This document shows positions 17,289 through 29,861 of a stretch of DNA of 64,000 nucleotides, one piece after another. Each line of letters begins with the position of its first letter. The stretch's first letter is position 1. The notes beneath the pieces are model-generated. The model saw only the letters and a list, made by a program, of their open reading frames with translations. It had not been told where the DNA came from and did not search any database. The position numbers and the translations under genes were made by a program. The stretch covers positions 842,150 to 906,149 of the forward strand of contig CAJNOI010000009.1 in NCBI GenBank assembly GCA_905250115.1, in the 5' to 3' direction. This DNA is from Adineta steineri (lineage: Eukaryota; Rotifera; Eurotatoria; Adinetida; Adinetidae).

Positions 17289-20200
17289 TTACATAAATGT
17301 TAAAGGATTTGACGTGAAACTATTCGTACTGTTATCAGTGTCAATATTTGTTGATGGCGATAACATTGATAATGTTGAACCATTAGGAAAAAAATCTGGA
17401 TAAAAATTTTGTCGTTGAAAATAATCATTTTGCCATGATGATAGATCATCGAATGCAGATGATGATGATGACGGAGGATTTGATGATGTATCATCAACTA
17501 ATAGATCAATTTCATCATTTAAATTATTTATATCATTCATTAATGATGAAGTTGACGGTTGTATAGGTGATGAATCTAAAACAAAATAGTATTATTATGA
17601 TGAAGATATATATTTATTAAATTTTGAAATTTTACTAAATAAAAATTGATCTAATGGATTGGATGATAATGATAATGATGGTGGTGGTGGTGGAGGCATT
17701 GCGGATCGTTTTGGGTGATTTTCCGATAATGATAATGATGGACGAATAGCAAAAAATTTACCATCGGGTGCTCGAATATATGAACCACGAGATCCTTTTA
17801 TAAGATGAATACGTACACCAGCTGGAATACGTTCACGTTCTGTGGCATTCAATTGAACTTCCAAAGCTAAATAAAAAAAAAATATTTCTAGATATTAAAT
17901 TTATTCAAATAGAAAATATTTACGATTTTGAAGTACAACTTGTTGTACTGATATTCCATGTTGTTTTAATTGTTCTAATTTTCTATCTGTTGTTTGTTGT
18001 TGTACATGGTAAGGTGGTAATGGTGTCATTGATGCTGTTGATCGTAATGGTTGATATAAAGGATAACTAGAATCAAGAGATGATGTTGATGGTGAAGGAT
18101 GAATAAATGAACGTGGTTCTTGATCAGTAAGTAAACGAGAATAACTAAACAAAAAATAAGATGAATAAAAGAGAATTTTGTTTTTTTTTGTATTTTATCT
18201 TACGATCGAGATGGATGAAATCTTGGACGATAGGAAAATGCATTCATTCGTTTTTCATCATGATATTCTTTTTCTGCACGTCGTTTTTCTGCTGATGTTA
18301 ATTGATATTCTTTACGATCACAAAGAAGAGATTCATGTGTAAATGGAATTTTTGTTATTGATTGAGAATATTGTTTAGAAGTTTTTCTTAACACTTCATC
18401 TGTTGTTACTTCATCAATTTTTTCTACGAGATCTGCAGCAGGTAATTCTTCTTCAGTCTAATTAATGATTGAAAAAAAAATCTTTTCGTTCTAATTATTT
18501 GAAAAAAAAGAAAATTTTTACCGCAAAATGTATTAAATTTTCGACTTCATTTCTTGTAAATTGATTTTGTGGTTGCATTTCATCAACAACACGATCAGAC
18601 ATTCCTTGTTTAGCTATTTGTCTATCATAAATACGTTTTTCCATAGTAAAATCAGCTATTAATCGATATATATAACAATGTCGTTTCTGTCCATAACGAT
18701 AAACACGACAAACAGCTTGAGCATCAAGACATGGATTCCATGAAACATCCATTACAATAACTCGATTAGCTGCAATTAAATTTATACCAAGACAACCCGC
18801 TCTATATTTAAAATCGAAAAAACAAAACAATTCAAAAATATTTTGTTAAGTCAAAGAATTTTACCGAGTAGAAAGTAAGAATAATTTGGCATTAGAATTT
18901 GGTGCATTAAATGCATTAATAAGTCTTTCACGTTCAAGACTATTTGTACCACCATCGAGTCCTAGATAAAAAAAAATAGAGTTTTATTTCCAGGAATATA
19001 CTTTCACAGTAATTATTGTATTTTCTTTTAAAAGCAATCATTTCAAAAAAATATATTTCGAAAAAATTAAATCTAAGAAGAAAGGGCACTAGGACAAAAC
19101 GCAAGGGGAAAAATGCGTACTTTTGCACTTCAAGTGAACTTGAGCTACTTTATGCTACTTTTAGCCACTTTGAGCTACTTTTTGACTACTTCGAGTTAGT
19201 TTGAACCGCTATGTGCTGCTATTACATATTTTGAGCTATTTTTGTACCTTGCACTACTTTGTACTTGAAATTAACTCTGCATACTTTGAACTACTTTTGT
19301 ATTTTGAGGTACTTTGAACTATTTTCGTGCTTCGAGCGATTTCGCGCTACTTCCTGCCACTTCTACCTATTTTAAACTACTTTGGTACTTTATAGTACTT
19401 TATGCTTTAAAGTACGCATTTTCCCCCTTGACAGAACATCGCAGCTCATTTTAGGGTTCAAAACGGATTGCTAGTAGATCTTTGATGTTGGACAGTGTAT
19501 GTACGTGGAATGTGGATATTCGATGCACCCTCACTGAGCCATACGCCTACGACGTTCTGTCTGATCGCCGAGACTACTGCATTCATCCACATGTCTACCC
19601 ACATTCACATCTTCAACGGTACGCCCTCGCTAAAAGATCGAAATAAAATCTTTGTATTATACTCTTTGACCGTTTAATTCTTAATCTTACATAAAACTAT
19701 TCATCGCTCTATAAATAGTTTTTTTTATTCTGAAAAAGATATTTCCGTGATTTGAATCTAATCAAAAGTCACTTGAATGAATTCTTTTTAATTATGAGTA
19801 TAACTTACTATAATAATTAATATTTTTTTCCCATTTTTCCTTTGTATTTGGTATATAACGTTGACTAAGAAATTCTTCAAGTTTATTTAATGATAATAAA
19901 CTTTGACTAAATATATATATATGTAAAAATCATTTTTTTTCTATTTTTCAAAAAACATACCTGAAAATCAAAACTTTGTTATCGACTTCTATACATAAAT
20001 CTAACATTGTTAATGTCACTTGAAATTTAATTCCATTTATTAATTGACCACAAATGTATGAATTTAATATAGAATTTGCCTTGAAATTTAGAAACAAAAG
20101 CTTTTGTTTTTTTCAATAAAATTAATAAAAATTTTAAACTTACAAAATCATAATCGAATTCTTTTTTTTCTAATCCATATCCTATGGTTGTTTGTAGTTC

Positions 20201-23200
20201 ATAAGGATTCGGAACTTGTGGTGATGCACGATTATTTGGAGTTAAACGTTTATTTAATTTTGTTTTATTTGTTGAATTTTGTTCAAGTTCAAAATCTAAA
20301 TCAACTTCTGAACCTTCCTGACGATCACGTACAAATTTATACAAAACATCTGCATGATTCCATATCTATTATTATTATTGTTATTATAAATATCTTATTT
20401 TTTTTAAATAAATTACTTTGCAACAAATAGCAAATGCTCGCAATGGATTTAAAGTTTTCTCTGATGTATTTGATAAAGCACCAACAGCATCAAGAAATCT
20501 CATATATAATTGTCTTTGAATATTTGATAATTTCAATAAAATAACAAATTCAGTTTTAGGTGGTAAATCTGTTTGAAGAACATCATGACCACGTCTTTGT
20601 ATGAAACCTTCTAATAAACTATGTAAAACATGTGCACGAGCACGCATTATTTTTCTATCTTCAACAGTTGAATCAATACACTGACCATTAAGAATAGGAC
20701 GTTCAAACATATTACAAAATTCAAGTTTACTACCAAGATAATTTGGGCGAACAAAATCAACCATACACCAATATTCTATAGAGAAATAGAAATTTTTATA
20801 TATCATAAAGAAAAATACTATTGACATTACCGATTAGATTATTTTGAAGAGGATAACCTGTTAGAACAATTCGACGACTAGATATAAAGAAAAAATAATA
20901 CTCTTAAAAAGTCAATATTAATTATAATAGAAAACAAACTGTGTTCGAATAGATTTTAAAGCAATAGCAACACCAGCTTGATGATTTTTAATTCGATGAC
21001 CTTCATCGCAAATGACTAGATCCGGATTGAGTAATGCATTTCGTATATCTAAATATAAATTATATTTTTCATAATAGTTATATAACACAGAAGAATTTGC
21101 ATCAGATCTTTTATGCTACTTGTACAATTCTGTAATTTGAATAAGATTAACTCGTATTTTAGGTTCTCAATATGAAAGTGCAGAGAATTCCTTATGCATA
21201 ATTAAGTCTCTTTTTTCTCGTTATGTAAAGTTGATTGTCTCGATCTAAAATAAACTTTATATTAGCACAAAACTTCTCTATTGTAAACTTGGATCTAATT
21301 TTTCTTTTTTCTTAATTCTGACGTTCTCGGAATACATAATTTTATGACGCGCATTGTAAAAGGAATGCTCTATTCGTGGCAGTTTATTAATATACTGATT
21401 TGTATTCTACAAAACTTCTCTATGAAAGAATGTAGTTCGTATTAGAAAGATATTGAATATAAAAACTCATGTGGATAAAATCTATCTATTAAACAACCAT
21501 AAAAGACATCTGCTGCAATTTTGATTACATTGTAATTTACTACTTTTAAATAGAGTAGACATTCTTTTCTATTATTAATAAGTTTAATAATAGATATAAT
21601 ATAATGTCTGTTCGAAATGCTTTGAATTTTGAAGTCATAAGAAAAATTCGCTAATTATATATCCTTAGTATTATGAGATTTTATTCGTTCGATTACCTTC
21701 CATTGTTTCGAAATTTTTCTCTTCTTCTTCAAGATCAACAATAACAGGTGTTATCGGCCTAGATATAATTGATTTATTTGCATTATTTGTTTTTGTTGAT
21801 GTATTTGTTTGAGTTGGTTTTTTAGTTACCAATAAACGAAACATTTCATAACCAAGAATAAGTACTCCACCTGTTTCCGACCAATTTTGTACAAGTTTTG
21901 TACGTTGTGTTAATTTTTTTGATGTGTCATTCAATATATACAATTTAAATAAACGCTTATATTCAAGATTAGGATTATCAACTGGACACCAACGATTAAA
22001 TTCACTTAACCAATTTTGTATCGTATTTATTGGTACAACAATAAGAACTAATTTTGCTGTTGTATATTGTAATAATATATCAATAAATGTAATGACCTAT
22101 TGTAAAAGAAATTTATAAATGGAGAAGATTTTTTTAATCTTTACTTGAAGAGTTTTTCCACAACCCATGGAATGTGCAAGTATACAACCAAGTCCAGCTG
22201 TTGTTTGAAAACGTTGAAGAGATTCAACAATATTATCATACATAAAACGTATGCCACCAATTTGATGTGGTTTAAGATCAGGACAAAGATGTTTTGCCAT
22301 GTACAAATCAGGATCCTCACTAGGATGATTCATATTAATCAAAATATTGCCTAAAAATAATTTAAATTTTTTTATTTATTATCGATAGTCATAAAACTTC
22401 ATCAGAAACAGAAACGATACAAGTGTATTTCTATCCAATCTATACCAGTGGTTATTAAAAAGGTTAGACATTGATTTTTTTAAATAACATACCATTCTCA
22501 TCTGGTACATTAACTCGATCATCGAGATGTAATCTCTGTAATTTTTGTGTTAGTTTATCATTAATCGTTTCAGTATCACTATCAACACATTGTACATCTG
22601 AATCATTACTGTCTTCATTAGTATCGATGGGTTCTTTAATAGGAATATTATCTTCTAAAATACAAAAAAACGATTATTATTATTATCATTAGAAAATAAA
22701 ATAAATAAACCTGGATCAATTTTTGGTTCTAATGTTTCTTCATCATTGTCATCATCATCATCATCGTCTAAAACAATACATTCATGTTCATTCGATTTTG
22801 GTAATGTTGATGATGGAATAAAATTTATTGGCATATTATTATTATTATTATTGTACATTGCATGAAGTTGTTGATTAGTTTCTTCAAGTCTTTTAAGACG
22901 ATCTTGTTCAGCTTTAAGTGCTGATAATGTATCACCTTGTAATTTATCATTTGTTAATAAATTTCGAATATTTCGACGCATATATGTTGGTTGTGTTTTC
23001 GATTTTTTCTTCTTTTTATGTATTTTAGTATCTGATGATTGTTCATGTTTACGTTTTTTTATTTTTAATTTTAATCCATTATCAGATGAAAGATTTGTCA
23101 CAAGTGTTGATGAATTATCATCATCATCTGAATGTGTATTCTCATCTTCATTAAATAATAAATCATCTAATGTATCCGATAAAGGTGATTCAGCAGCAGC

Positions 23201-23206
23201 AGCCAT
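17289..23206 (-). CDS. RAD54L2: SNF2-family ATPase RAD54L2 (ARIP4)
   Basis: A nuclear SNF2/RAD54-like DNA translocase; in vertebrates ARIP4 interacts with steroid receptors, DYRK1 and SUMO-linked TOP2 repair. The first exon (22711-23206) has an acidic/Lys-rich tail ending in a conserved block ([11 protein letters not shown]). The ATPase begins at about 22350 ([14 protein letters not shown]), with motif I HSMGCGKT, motif II DEGH (about 21000) and [14 protein letters not shown] between them. The C-terminal helicase lobe has [13 protein letters not shown] and [14 protein letters not shown], with motif VI near 18690 ([13 protein letters not shown]). A late conserved block is [17 protein letters not shown] (about 17750), and the C-terminus is Ser/Asn-rich. 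Most introns are about 50 bp. Two are long: 18962-19808, which holds a TIR element, and about 21050-21695. At least 16 exons; not every boundary was fixed. Identification is strong over the whole length. Confidence 0.93.
19102..19430. mobile_element. 329-bp TIR element in RAD54L2 intron
   Basis: Starts CAAGGGGAAAAATGCGTAC and ends with its inverted complement; the 21-bp ends match at 20 positions. The interior is a degenerate tandem array of roughly 10-12 bp units with consensus TGAGCTACTTT. There is no ORF and no clear target-site duplication. It lies in an 847-bp intron of a gene whose introns are mostly about 50 bp, so it is probably an insertion. It resembles MITE or fold-back elements with a repeat core; the superfamily is unknown. 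Confidence 0.75.
19431..19680. other. GC-richer segment adjoining the TIR element
   Basis: Visibly less AT-rich than the surrounding intron and directly abutting the TIR element. It contains a 60-codon open frame on the plus strand without recognisable similarity, opposite to the host gene. It may be a second piece of the same insertion or a fragment of an older element. I do not call it coding. Confidence 0.35.
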
Positions 23207-24482
23207 GTGTTCTATCTTTGAATATCTTTTAAAATCAAATAAATAACTAGGTAATTATATCATTGAAACATATGCTAATGTAAACTTACTTATTTCTTTC
23301 TTTTTTTGTTCCGTGTTCCTATTTATATTTATTATTTATTAGCACTTTCTCTTAAAATTTTCTTATGATTGGTTAAATAATTTCGACCAATAAGAATTTT
23401 TCTGGTTTTCTTTTTAATATGTCAAATAAACTATCGTAAGAAAAATAATTATTTATTCGAAAATTAATAGAATATATGTAACAGATGTTAATATATATAA
23501 TAATAATACGACATTTGTTTGATATTTTAAACACAAAAACATTGTTTACATTGTCGATATTTGAAAAGAGGGTAGAGAGACAATAGAAAAAAAACCCTGT
23601 GTTAAAACAATATCAATATGAATTTTACTACATCGTGTTTTATTTCAATCAGATCTGATATTGATCAAAAGATGGAGCTGAATGTTAAACAATTTTCTTC
23701 ATGAGAAAGAATAATGTTTATTTCATATATATATATATATATACTTTGTTAATAAGATATAGATCGATAACGAATAAGACAATTCCTAGATGTAGAAAAT
23801 AAAATAATTAGGTTGAAGCGAAATCTTATCGAATGTATTAGAAATATCTGAGGTAAATGATCTTTATTTGAATGACATATGTTATTGAAACCAGTGTAAC
23901 TGAGCTTTCAGATATGTATAAACATGATCTAGGCAAAAGAAACTAACAGAATAATATGATTATTGATCTAATGTAATATTATCATATCTGCAAAAAGATA
24001 AATATCAAGGATGAATGGACATGTTTTTATTAAGTCATATAGTAATATTATATCGTTTGTTGTACGTGTATTTTCAGCTTTAATTGTATCAGTTCAACGT
24101 TCTACATTAGAACAAGAATTTGAGGACGCTAATATTATGATTGTGAATATTTTATTTTTAAAAATTACAATGATCAAAAAATATATTCTATCTTCATAAA
24201 TCAGTTAGATTATGTCTTCTCTCTCTTAAGATGATAAATGAGGACACCTTTGATCATTAGCTATCATCTCACGCATCATTTCTTGTTTCATAGTCGATTG
24301 AAATCCACGATTATAATCTTAGCATGTCTTTACATTCAAAAATTTCAAGTTTCATAATGATCTGTTTATATTATCATGAGAAAACATGAACACAAATAGT
24401 TTATCATCTACTGTTTCTATATTATTGTACAAGATTTTCATAATGTAATTATTCAGATTGCAGAATTTTAAATAAAGATCAT
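23207..24482. other. Divergent promoter region, RAD54L2 / EME1 side
   Basis: Upstream of both RAD54L2 (minus) and, beyond the hAT-type element, EME1 (plus). AT-rich, with an AT dinucleotide run near 23728-23745. No gene was recognised. Confidence 0.5.
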
Positions 24483-24681
24483 CAGTGATTTATCCAGCGA
24501 GGGGGGCACGGGGCTTTTTGCCCTCTCGGAGGGTGCCCCTGCTCCCCCGCAATTCAGAAAAACTACGCTTTTTGCGTCTGAAACTCTACGTTTTCCCCCC
24601 CCCCCCCCCCAGAAGAGAGATTTTTGTCCTCCCGGCAGTTAATTTCGCACCTTCGAACGAAAAAAGCTGGATAAAACACTG
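24483..24681. mobile_element. hAT-type non-autonomous element, 199 bp
   Basis: The ends are CAGTGATTTATCCAGC and, inverted, CAGTGTTTTATCCAGC (15 of 16 match). An exact 8-bp direct repeat AAGATCAT flanks it at 24475-24482 and 24682-24689. CAGTG-type ends with an 8-bp target duplication are the hAT signature. The interior is strikingly GC-rich for this genome, with a run of 16 C at 24595-24610 and an internal inverted pair (AGGGGGGCAC / GTGCCCCT). There is no transposase, so movement would need one supplied in trans. It lies about 200 bp upstream of the EME1 start. Confidence 0.9.
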
Positions 24682-24892
24682 AAGATCATCCTTTGATTAG
24701 ATTATGTCTTTTAAAATTTTATTTTTCGTAAACTGTGTTGACATATAACCTTTATACATCTAACCTCACCTATTCAAATCCAATATGGTTGGTTATTTAA
24801 TCATAGCCAATGAAAGATTCTTATATTTGTCTATTCATCTGATGAAAACTAATCTATGTTTAAGAAGAATTTGATCTTTTATAGAGATAATC

Positions 24893-25831
24893 ATGAGTAA
24901 AGCACATGAAGTAACAGCTTGGATTGATTTAAATATTATTGATAAATCATGGGCAAAATCATTAACAAAAGAATTTGATGAGAAAAAAGCTAAATATCTT
25001 GTTGAAAGTATGCCAGTACCAAATACTATAACATGGTTAGTCTTCTATTCTAAAATTTTTATTTATTTGTATTGAAATTCTTTATTTAGGTCGATAACAA
25101 ATGTTGCTAATAATATTGATGAAGAATTTGTTAGTCAATTATTACTTTTAATGACAACGGAACAATTTTTTCAATTTGTTTCCGTATGTAATACGAATAA
25201 AAACAATATATCAGATCTATTTCAAACTATTAACAATAAATATAATTCTAAAAAAGCAATTACAATTGTTATTATTGGTGTAAATTCTTCATTAAGTCTT
25301 AGTAAATTACTAACACGTTCATCTATTATAAAAACAAATGATTTAGATAATATTTATCTTGATTTACAACTTCAATTTAATTGTATTATAAAATATGCTG
25401 AAAATGAACATGATCTTGCAACTTTAATCCTTTCATTTACAAAAGCTATAACAGTTGCACCAGAAAAACGTTTAAAAAATTTATCACCATTTACATTTCA
25501 TGTTGATACAATGAAACAATATAAAGCAATACGTGTTGATATTGATCAACCGAATAAAACACTTGAATCATTATGGAAACAAATTTTACAACAATTTCCA
25601 CATATGGGTATTGAACAAGCACAAGCTATTGTTAATCAATATGGAACAATACAAGGATTAGTACAAGCATATAAACAATGTCAAACAGAAAATGAAGCAA
25701 AATTATTATTAGCTGATATACAAGTTCGACGTGGAGCAGGAGTTTTAACGACAACAAGAAAGATCGGACCACACATGTCAGAAAAAATATGGAAATTATT
25801 TACATCTACAGATGGAAACGATCTTTTATGA
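24893..25831 (+). CDS. EME1: EME1, non-catalytic partner of MUS81
   Basis: Two exons, 24893-25035 and 25090-25831, joined in phase within a Trp codon, giving 294 residues. EME1 pairs with MUS81 to cut branched DNA (3' flaps, replication forks, recombination intermediates) in the nucleus. The most telling block is near the C-terminus (LLADIQVRRGAGV, then RKIGPHMSEKIW), the EME1/MMS4 signature after the helix-hairpin-helix (FPHMGIEQAQAIVNQYG). The N-terminal half aligns with the inactive ERCC4-type nuclease fold; as expected the catalytic GDxxxERK motif is absent. The protein is about half the vertebrate length, lacking the long disordered N-terminal region. The chosen ATG follows ATAG by eight bases, so a further 5' exon is possible but none was seen. 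Confidence 0.88.
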
Positions 25832-27531
25832 GAATTTATTTTTATGTTTTCTTTCTTCATCATTGTATAAAATATTCTTATTTGCCTTGTTCTAGATTAA
25901 ATCATTTATTTCTCAATGAATATCAATCAATGACATGATAGTCTTGAATCTTATGGTGAAAAATCATACTTTGTATTGTTGTCTTTTTTTAGAATACAAC
26001 AGATATTTTGTGATAGACTAACATTATTGAGCTTGAAGTTTTTCGGTAGTAGGAGATATCTATTTGTAAAATAGTCGTTAGAGTCGAAGATGATTTTCAT
26101 GACTGTTATTTATATAAAATATGCTTTCCGATCTATCGTTTTTCGTAGTTTACTATGATAAGCTAATTTTAAATAATATCAAACTATAATCTAAATTGTT
26201 TTATGTATAAAAATGCCGCAAATATCGTCTTTGATGTAAACAGATATTATACCGATAGACGATCCGAGACTCGTTAGTTCTATTTTTGCTGCTGTTGGTC
26301 TCGATTTGAGCGATGATCTGAATAATCGAATAACATATCAATTTATTCCCAAATTACTATGATAGACATAAGGTAAAATAGAGACCGAAATCCTTGATCA
26401 TTTGTTAACTCTTCTAATACCATGTATGGACATTTCTGGCCATATGAGTAAAAAATTACTATTCATTATCTTATTATATTGTATAAGTGTCGTAGACATT
26501 ATACACATATATATATCTTTCGTTTCTTACAGCTTTAGTATATTCCAATTACCATGTGTTCATGATTATTTCCAAGTCCTTTCGGTACTTTCCTAGTTTA
26601 GTTGTGTAAATACTATGTGTGACGAGAATCCTAATATATCAAAATAATTAGAATATAAATAATAAAGTTGAGTAGAACTGAGTTTTTTATGATTTCTATA
26701 TATGAACAAATATTTCCTTGCATGATATTCTACGAAAGTTTTTTCGCACGGTATTAGAAGTGTTAATACGGCAGGTGATTTTAGTATCTAGTTGAGTTTG
26801 GAATAGATTCTATTTTATTGATGTAAAATATAATTTTTCTTATTATTATGAGTTAGTTAAAGACTGAAGTATTAAAAAAATATTGCAAGACTCATAAATA
26901 ACCGTTGTATATGTGTATTTGTGTTGTTTGTTTTCCATTACAGGAACATTTAGCAATTGTTTATTTTTTAATAGTTCGTAAAAAGGATTTTTTTTGGTTT
27001 ATTCTAAAGGAACGTGGGGGCATGAACCTTTTCTTGTCTAATGATACTTATAGTTTACCATGTTTAGCAAACTTTCATTCTTTTGGAAAATAAGACATAG
27101 AAGCTAGTTTTCTATATTACATTAAGGTAATCTATTATAGATCTTATATTAGTAGTCGGAGCATAATAGTCTTCGTAAAACCCTACATCTACTTTTTTTA
27201 ACACATTCACTCTAGTGATATCTTAGTGATAGAATCCCAAGTTTTTTTCTTATAATGACTTTTTCTATGTTAATTTTATTTCACACATTTCAAGCTCAAA
27301 TAAATTCTCATGTCAACCGCAATAGACTTAAGGAAACCAAAAGCAAAACTAACTTCCACTCCTACATACCTAATATCTGTAAAAGAATTTTCAGCTCGAT
27401 GAACCGTCATATCCTAGAAGGAAATGTAAATAAGGATGTCTCTTTGACCCGTTACAATCCTGATATCTTGTAAAAGATAGTACCTAAAAATTGTAAATCA
27501 ACAATTTCGTTTATTTCTTTTAGATAAAATC
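25832..27531. other. Intergenic, EME1 to PHOSPHO2-like
   Basis: About 1.7 kb, AT-rich. Several 60-70 codon open frames occur, but none has coding character or recognisable similarity. No RNA gene or repeat was seen. The end (TTTATTTCTTTTAG, eight bases before the next ATG) looks like a splice acceptor. Confidence 0.5.
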
Positions 27532-28257
27532 ATGTTTTTAGTTGCATTTGATTTTGATCATACTATTATCGATGCTAATTCTGATATTCATGTAAATAAA
27601 CTCTTTCCATCAGATGAAGAACGATTAATTGCAGAAAAGAATTGTTCACAAATTAGTTCTTGGACAACTCGTATGCAAGAAATCTTTCATCAATTACATA
27701 AATTTAATATAAACGAAACTGATTATACAAACAATATGCAAGAAATTCCATTAACTAGTGGTTTTTCTCATTTAATTAATTATTTATATTCTTTAGAAAA
27801 TAGTCATTTAATTATTATTAGTGATTCAAATCTTGTTTTTATTAATACAATATTAAAACATAATCATCTTGATCATATGTTTAAAGATATATTTACCAAT
27901 CCGGCTTATTTTAGTAAAGATGATCAACGTTTAATAATTGAACCCTATGGTCAACAAACATGTCCAACATGTCCATCAAATATGTGTAAACGAGAAATAA
28001 TTGAAAAATATGCTCGAACAAAATTTTCTGAAGAAATTCGTATTTTATTTATTGGTGATGGACATAATGATGTATGTGCAGCAAATAGTTTAAAAAAAGG
28101 TGATCTAATTTGTGCACGTAGTGGATATCGTATGGCAAAAGAATTAAAACAGCAACAACAATTAGGAGAGAAAAAATTTCAAGCAGATTTTTTTGAATGG
28201 AATGACGGAAAAGAAATTGAAGATTTTATTAAAAATAATTGGTTACATAAATTTTAA
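27532..28257 (+). CDS. PHOSPHO1/2-like HAD phosphatase
   Basis: A single-exon gene of 241 residues, the family's usual size. PHOSPHO-type enzymes are cytosolic HAD hydrolases acting on phosphoethanolamine/phosphocholine (PHOSPHO1) or pyridoxal 5-phosphate (PHOSPHO2). HAD motif I is at the start (FDFDHTIIDANSD; nucleophile and acid aspartates in DFDHT). Motif II is IIISDSN and motif IV is IGDGHNDVC. The family cysteine block is CPTCPSNMCK. SDSNLVFI and FTNPAYF are closer to PHOSPHO2 than PHOSPHO1. A pyrimidine tract ending TTTTAG lies eight bases before the ATG, suggesting a spliced 5' leader. The Gln-rich segment near residue 203 is local. The subfamily is likely but not proved. Confidence 0.9.
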   Translation: MFLVAFDFDHTIIDANSDIHVNKLFPSDEERLIAEKNCSQISSWTTRMQEIFHQLHKFNINETDYTNNMQEIPLTSGFSHLINYLYSLENSHLIIISDSNLVFINTILKHNHLDHMFKDIFTNPAYFSKDDQRLIIEPYGQQTCPTCPSNMCKREIIEKYARTKFSEEIRILFIGDGHNDVCAANSLKKGDLICARSGYRMAKELKQQQQLGEKKFQADFFEWNDGKEIEDFIKNNWLHKF

Positions 28258-28855
28258 AAAACCTTTGTCTTTCATATTTTATTCTAGATAATAATTTAGA
28301 ATGAATTCAATTTTTACTCGATGTTTAATGGTATGTTTTATAAGATAATAAACGATTACTGTAACTTAGAAATAGATACTATATTTATATCAATAGCTAC
28401 ATCGCAATAGAATATGTCAGCGATCTAAGTTATACCACTAATAATTTATTAGGCGTATACTATAAAAAGAAGTAGTAATTTTTGTTTCAGTATGATAGGA
28501 AACTGAAACTTTGTAAGCATGAAATGAACTGGTAAATTATATACTTTTTTTTGTTGATTGTGAATAATATTCTCCGACAGATAATGATCTATTCGCATAC
28601 TGAATGACATTATATGTCATTCGTCTTCGTTAAAGAAAAGTGAAAATGTTCGAAAATGACTCAACGAAAGAAAAACAAACTTCTGTACTTTTTCGTACTT
28701 TGAAAACAAAGAAGTCCGTTTTTCACCCCTTGAAATATTGTAAAGATTCACCTAATCAATATATCGCTAATAATACACAAAAAATTACTAAGGAATGTTT
28801 AAATCTATTTGTATTAAAGAATTGTCAGTTATTCATGTGAATTCTCTATTAAAAG
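28258..28855. other. Intergenic / uncertain 5' end of CLPP
   Basis: About 0.6 kb. It should contain the promoter and probably the first exon of CLPP (mitochondrial presequence), which could not be placed. The open frame at 28640-28840 does not join the CLPP frame with a convincing intron. Confidence 0.4.
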
Positions 28856-29861
28856 GCACCTTCTATTCAATGTTTGACACAACGATCGTTGTTCCATACT
28901 TCATCGAAATATTTTTATCCATTAATACCAATGGTTGTTGAACAAACAGGACGTGGTGAACGTGCCTATGATATCTATTCTCGTTTACTTAAAGAACGTA
29001 TAATTTGTGTAATGGGTCCTATAACTGATGAATTATCAAGTGTAGTTATTGCTCAACTTCTTTTTCTACAATCTGAAAGTTCAAAAAAGCCTGTTCATAT
29101 GTATATTAATAGTCCTGGTAAGTCAATTAATAATCGAAATCTTTCTTATATTTTCCCGTCTAATAGGTGGAGTAGTCACTGCAGGACTTGGAATTTATGA
29201 TACAATGCAAGTATGTATTTATTAATCTATTTTAAATATGAAATAAGAATTTTCTTCAATTAGTACATTACACCACCGATTGCTACATGGTGTGTTGGTC
29301 AAGCCTGTTCAATGGTGAGATGAATTAAACAATAAGAAGAATTTCGAACAACCTTTTTATTCTGTCAGGCATCACTTTTATTAACATGTGGTACACATGG
29401 TTTACGTTATTCATTACCAAATTCGTAAGTTAAATGATATGAATTACAATGAAATGAAAATTTTATTTATACTATAGGAGAATTATGGTTCATCAACCTT
29501 CTGGTGGTATACAGGTATTTTGTATCGATAATATTTTATCTTAATAGTCATTTATTTTGTATGAAAGGGTCAAGCAACAGATATTATGATTCATGCAGAA
29601 GAAATCATAAAATTAAAACGAGTAGTTAATCAACTTTATGTTAAACATACAGGTCAAACATTGGAAGAAATTGGTAAAACAAATCTTATTGTAATTAGTA
29701 TATATATACATATTGCCTTAATTATAGAAAAATTACTCGAACGTGATAGATTTCTTGATGCTGAAAGTGCTAAACGTCTTGGTCTTATTGATAAAGTTCT
29801 TGAACATCCTGTACAAGATATGCAACTTGAAGTTGAAAAACAAAATAAAACAAATAATTAG
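28856..29861 (+). CDS. CLPP: Mitochondrial ClpP peptidase (start unresolved)
   Basis: The proteolytic chamber of the mitochondrial matrix protease, working with CLPX. Exons seen: 28856-29117, 29167-29210, 29264-29314, 29369-29424, 29478-29514, 29568-29673, 29728-29861; 690 nt in phase. The mature start is clear ([20 protein letters not shown]). The catalytic serine is in GQACSMASLL, the histidine in IMVHQPSGG, and the acidic residue lies in the following helical block. There are three small changes from the human enzyme (ACS for AAS, A for G, TCG for AAG around the serine), none at a catalytic position. No in-frame ATG precedes the mature sequence: a stop lies at 28850-28852, so the presequence must come from an upstream exon or from a splice at AAAAG|GCA (28855). 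The C-terminal tail is short. Confidence 0.92.

Noticed and set aside
24485-24682. 65-codon plus-strand frame rich in Arg and Pro
   Set aside because: It lies wholly inside the hAT-type element and reflects its GC-rich core and poly-C run.
28640-28840. 66-codon frame upstream of CLPP
   Set aside because: It does not look like a mitochondrial presequence in full and cannot be joined to the CLPP frame by a convincing intron; kept only as a possible location of the missing exon.
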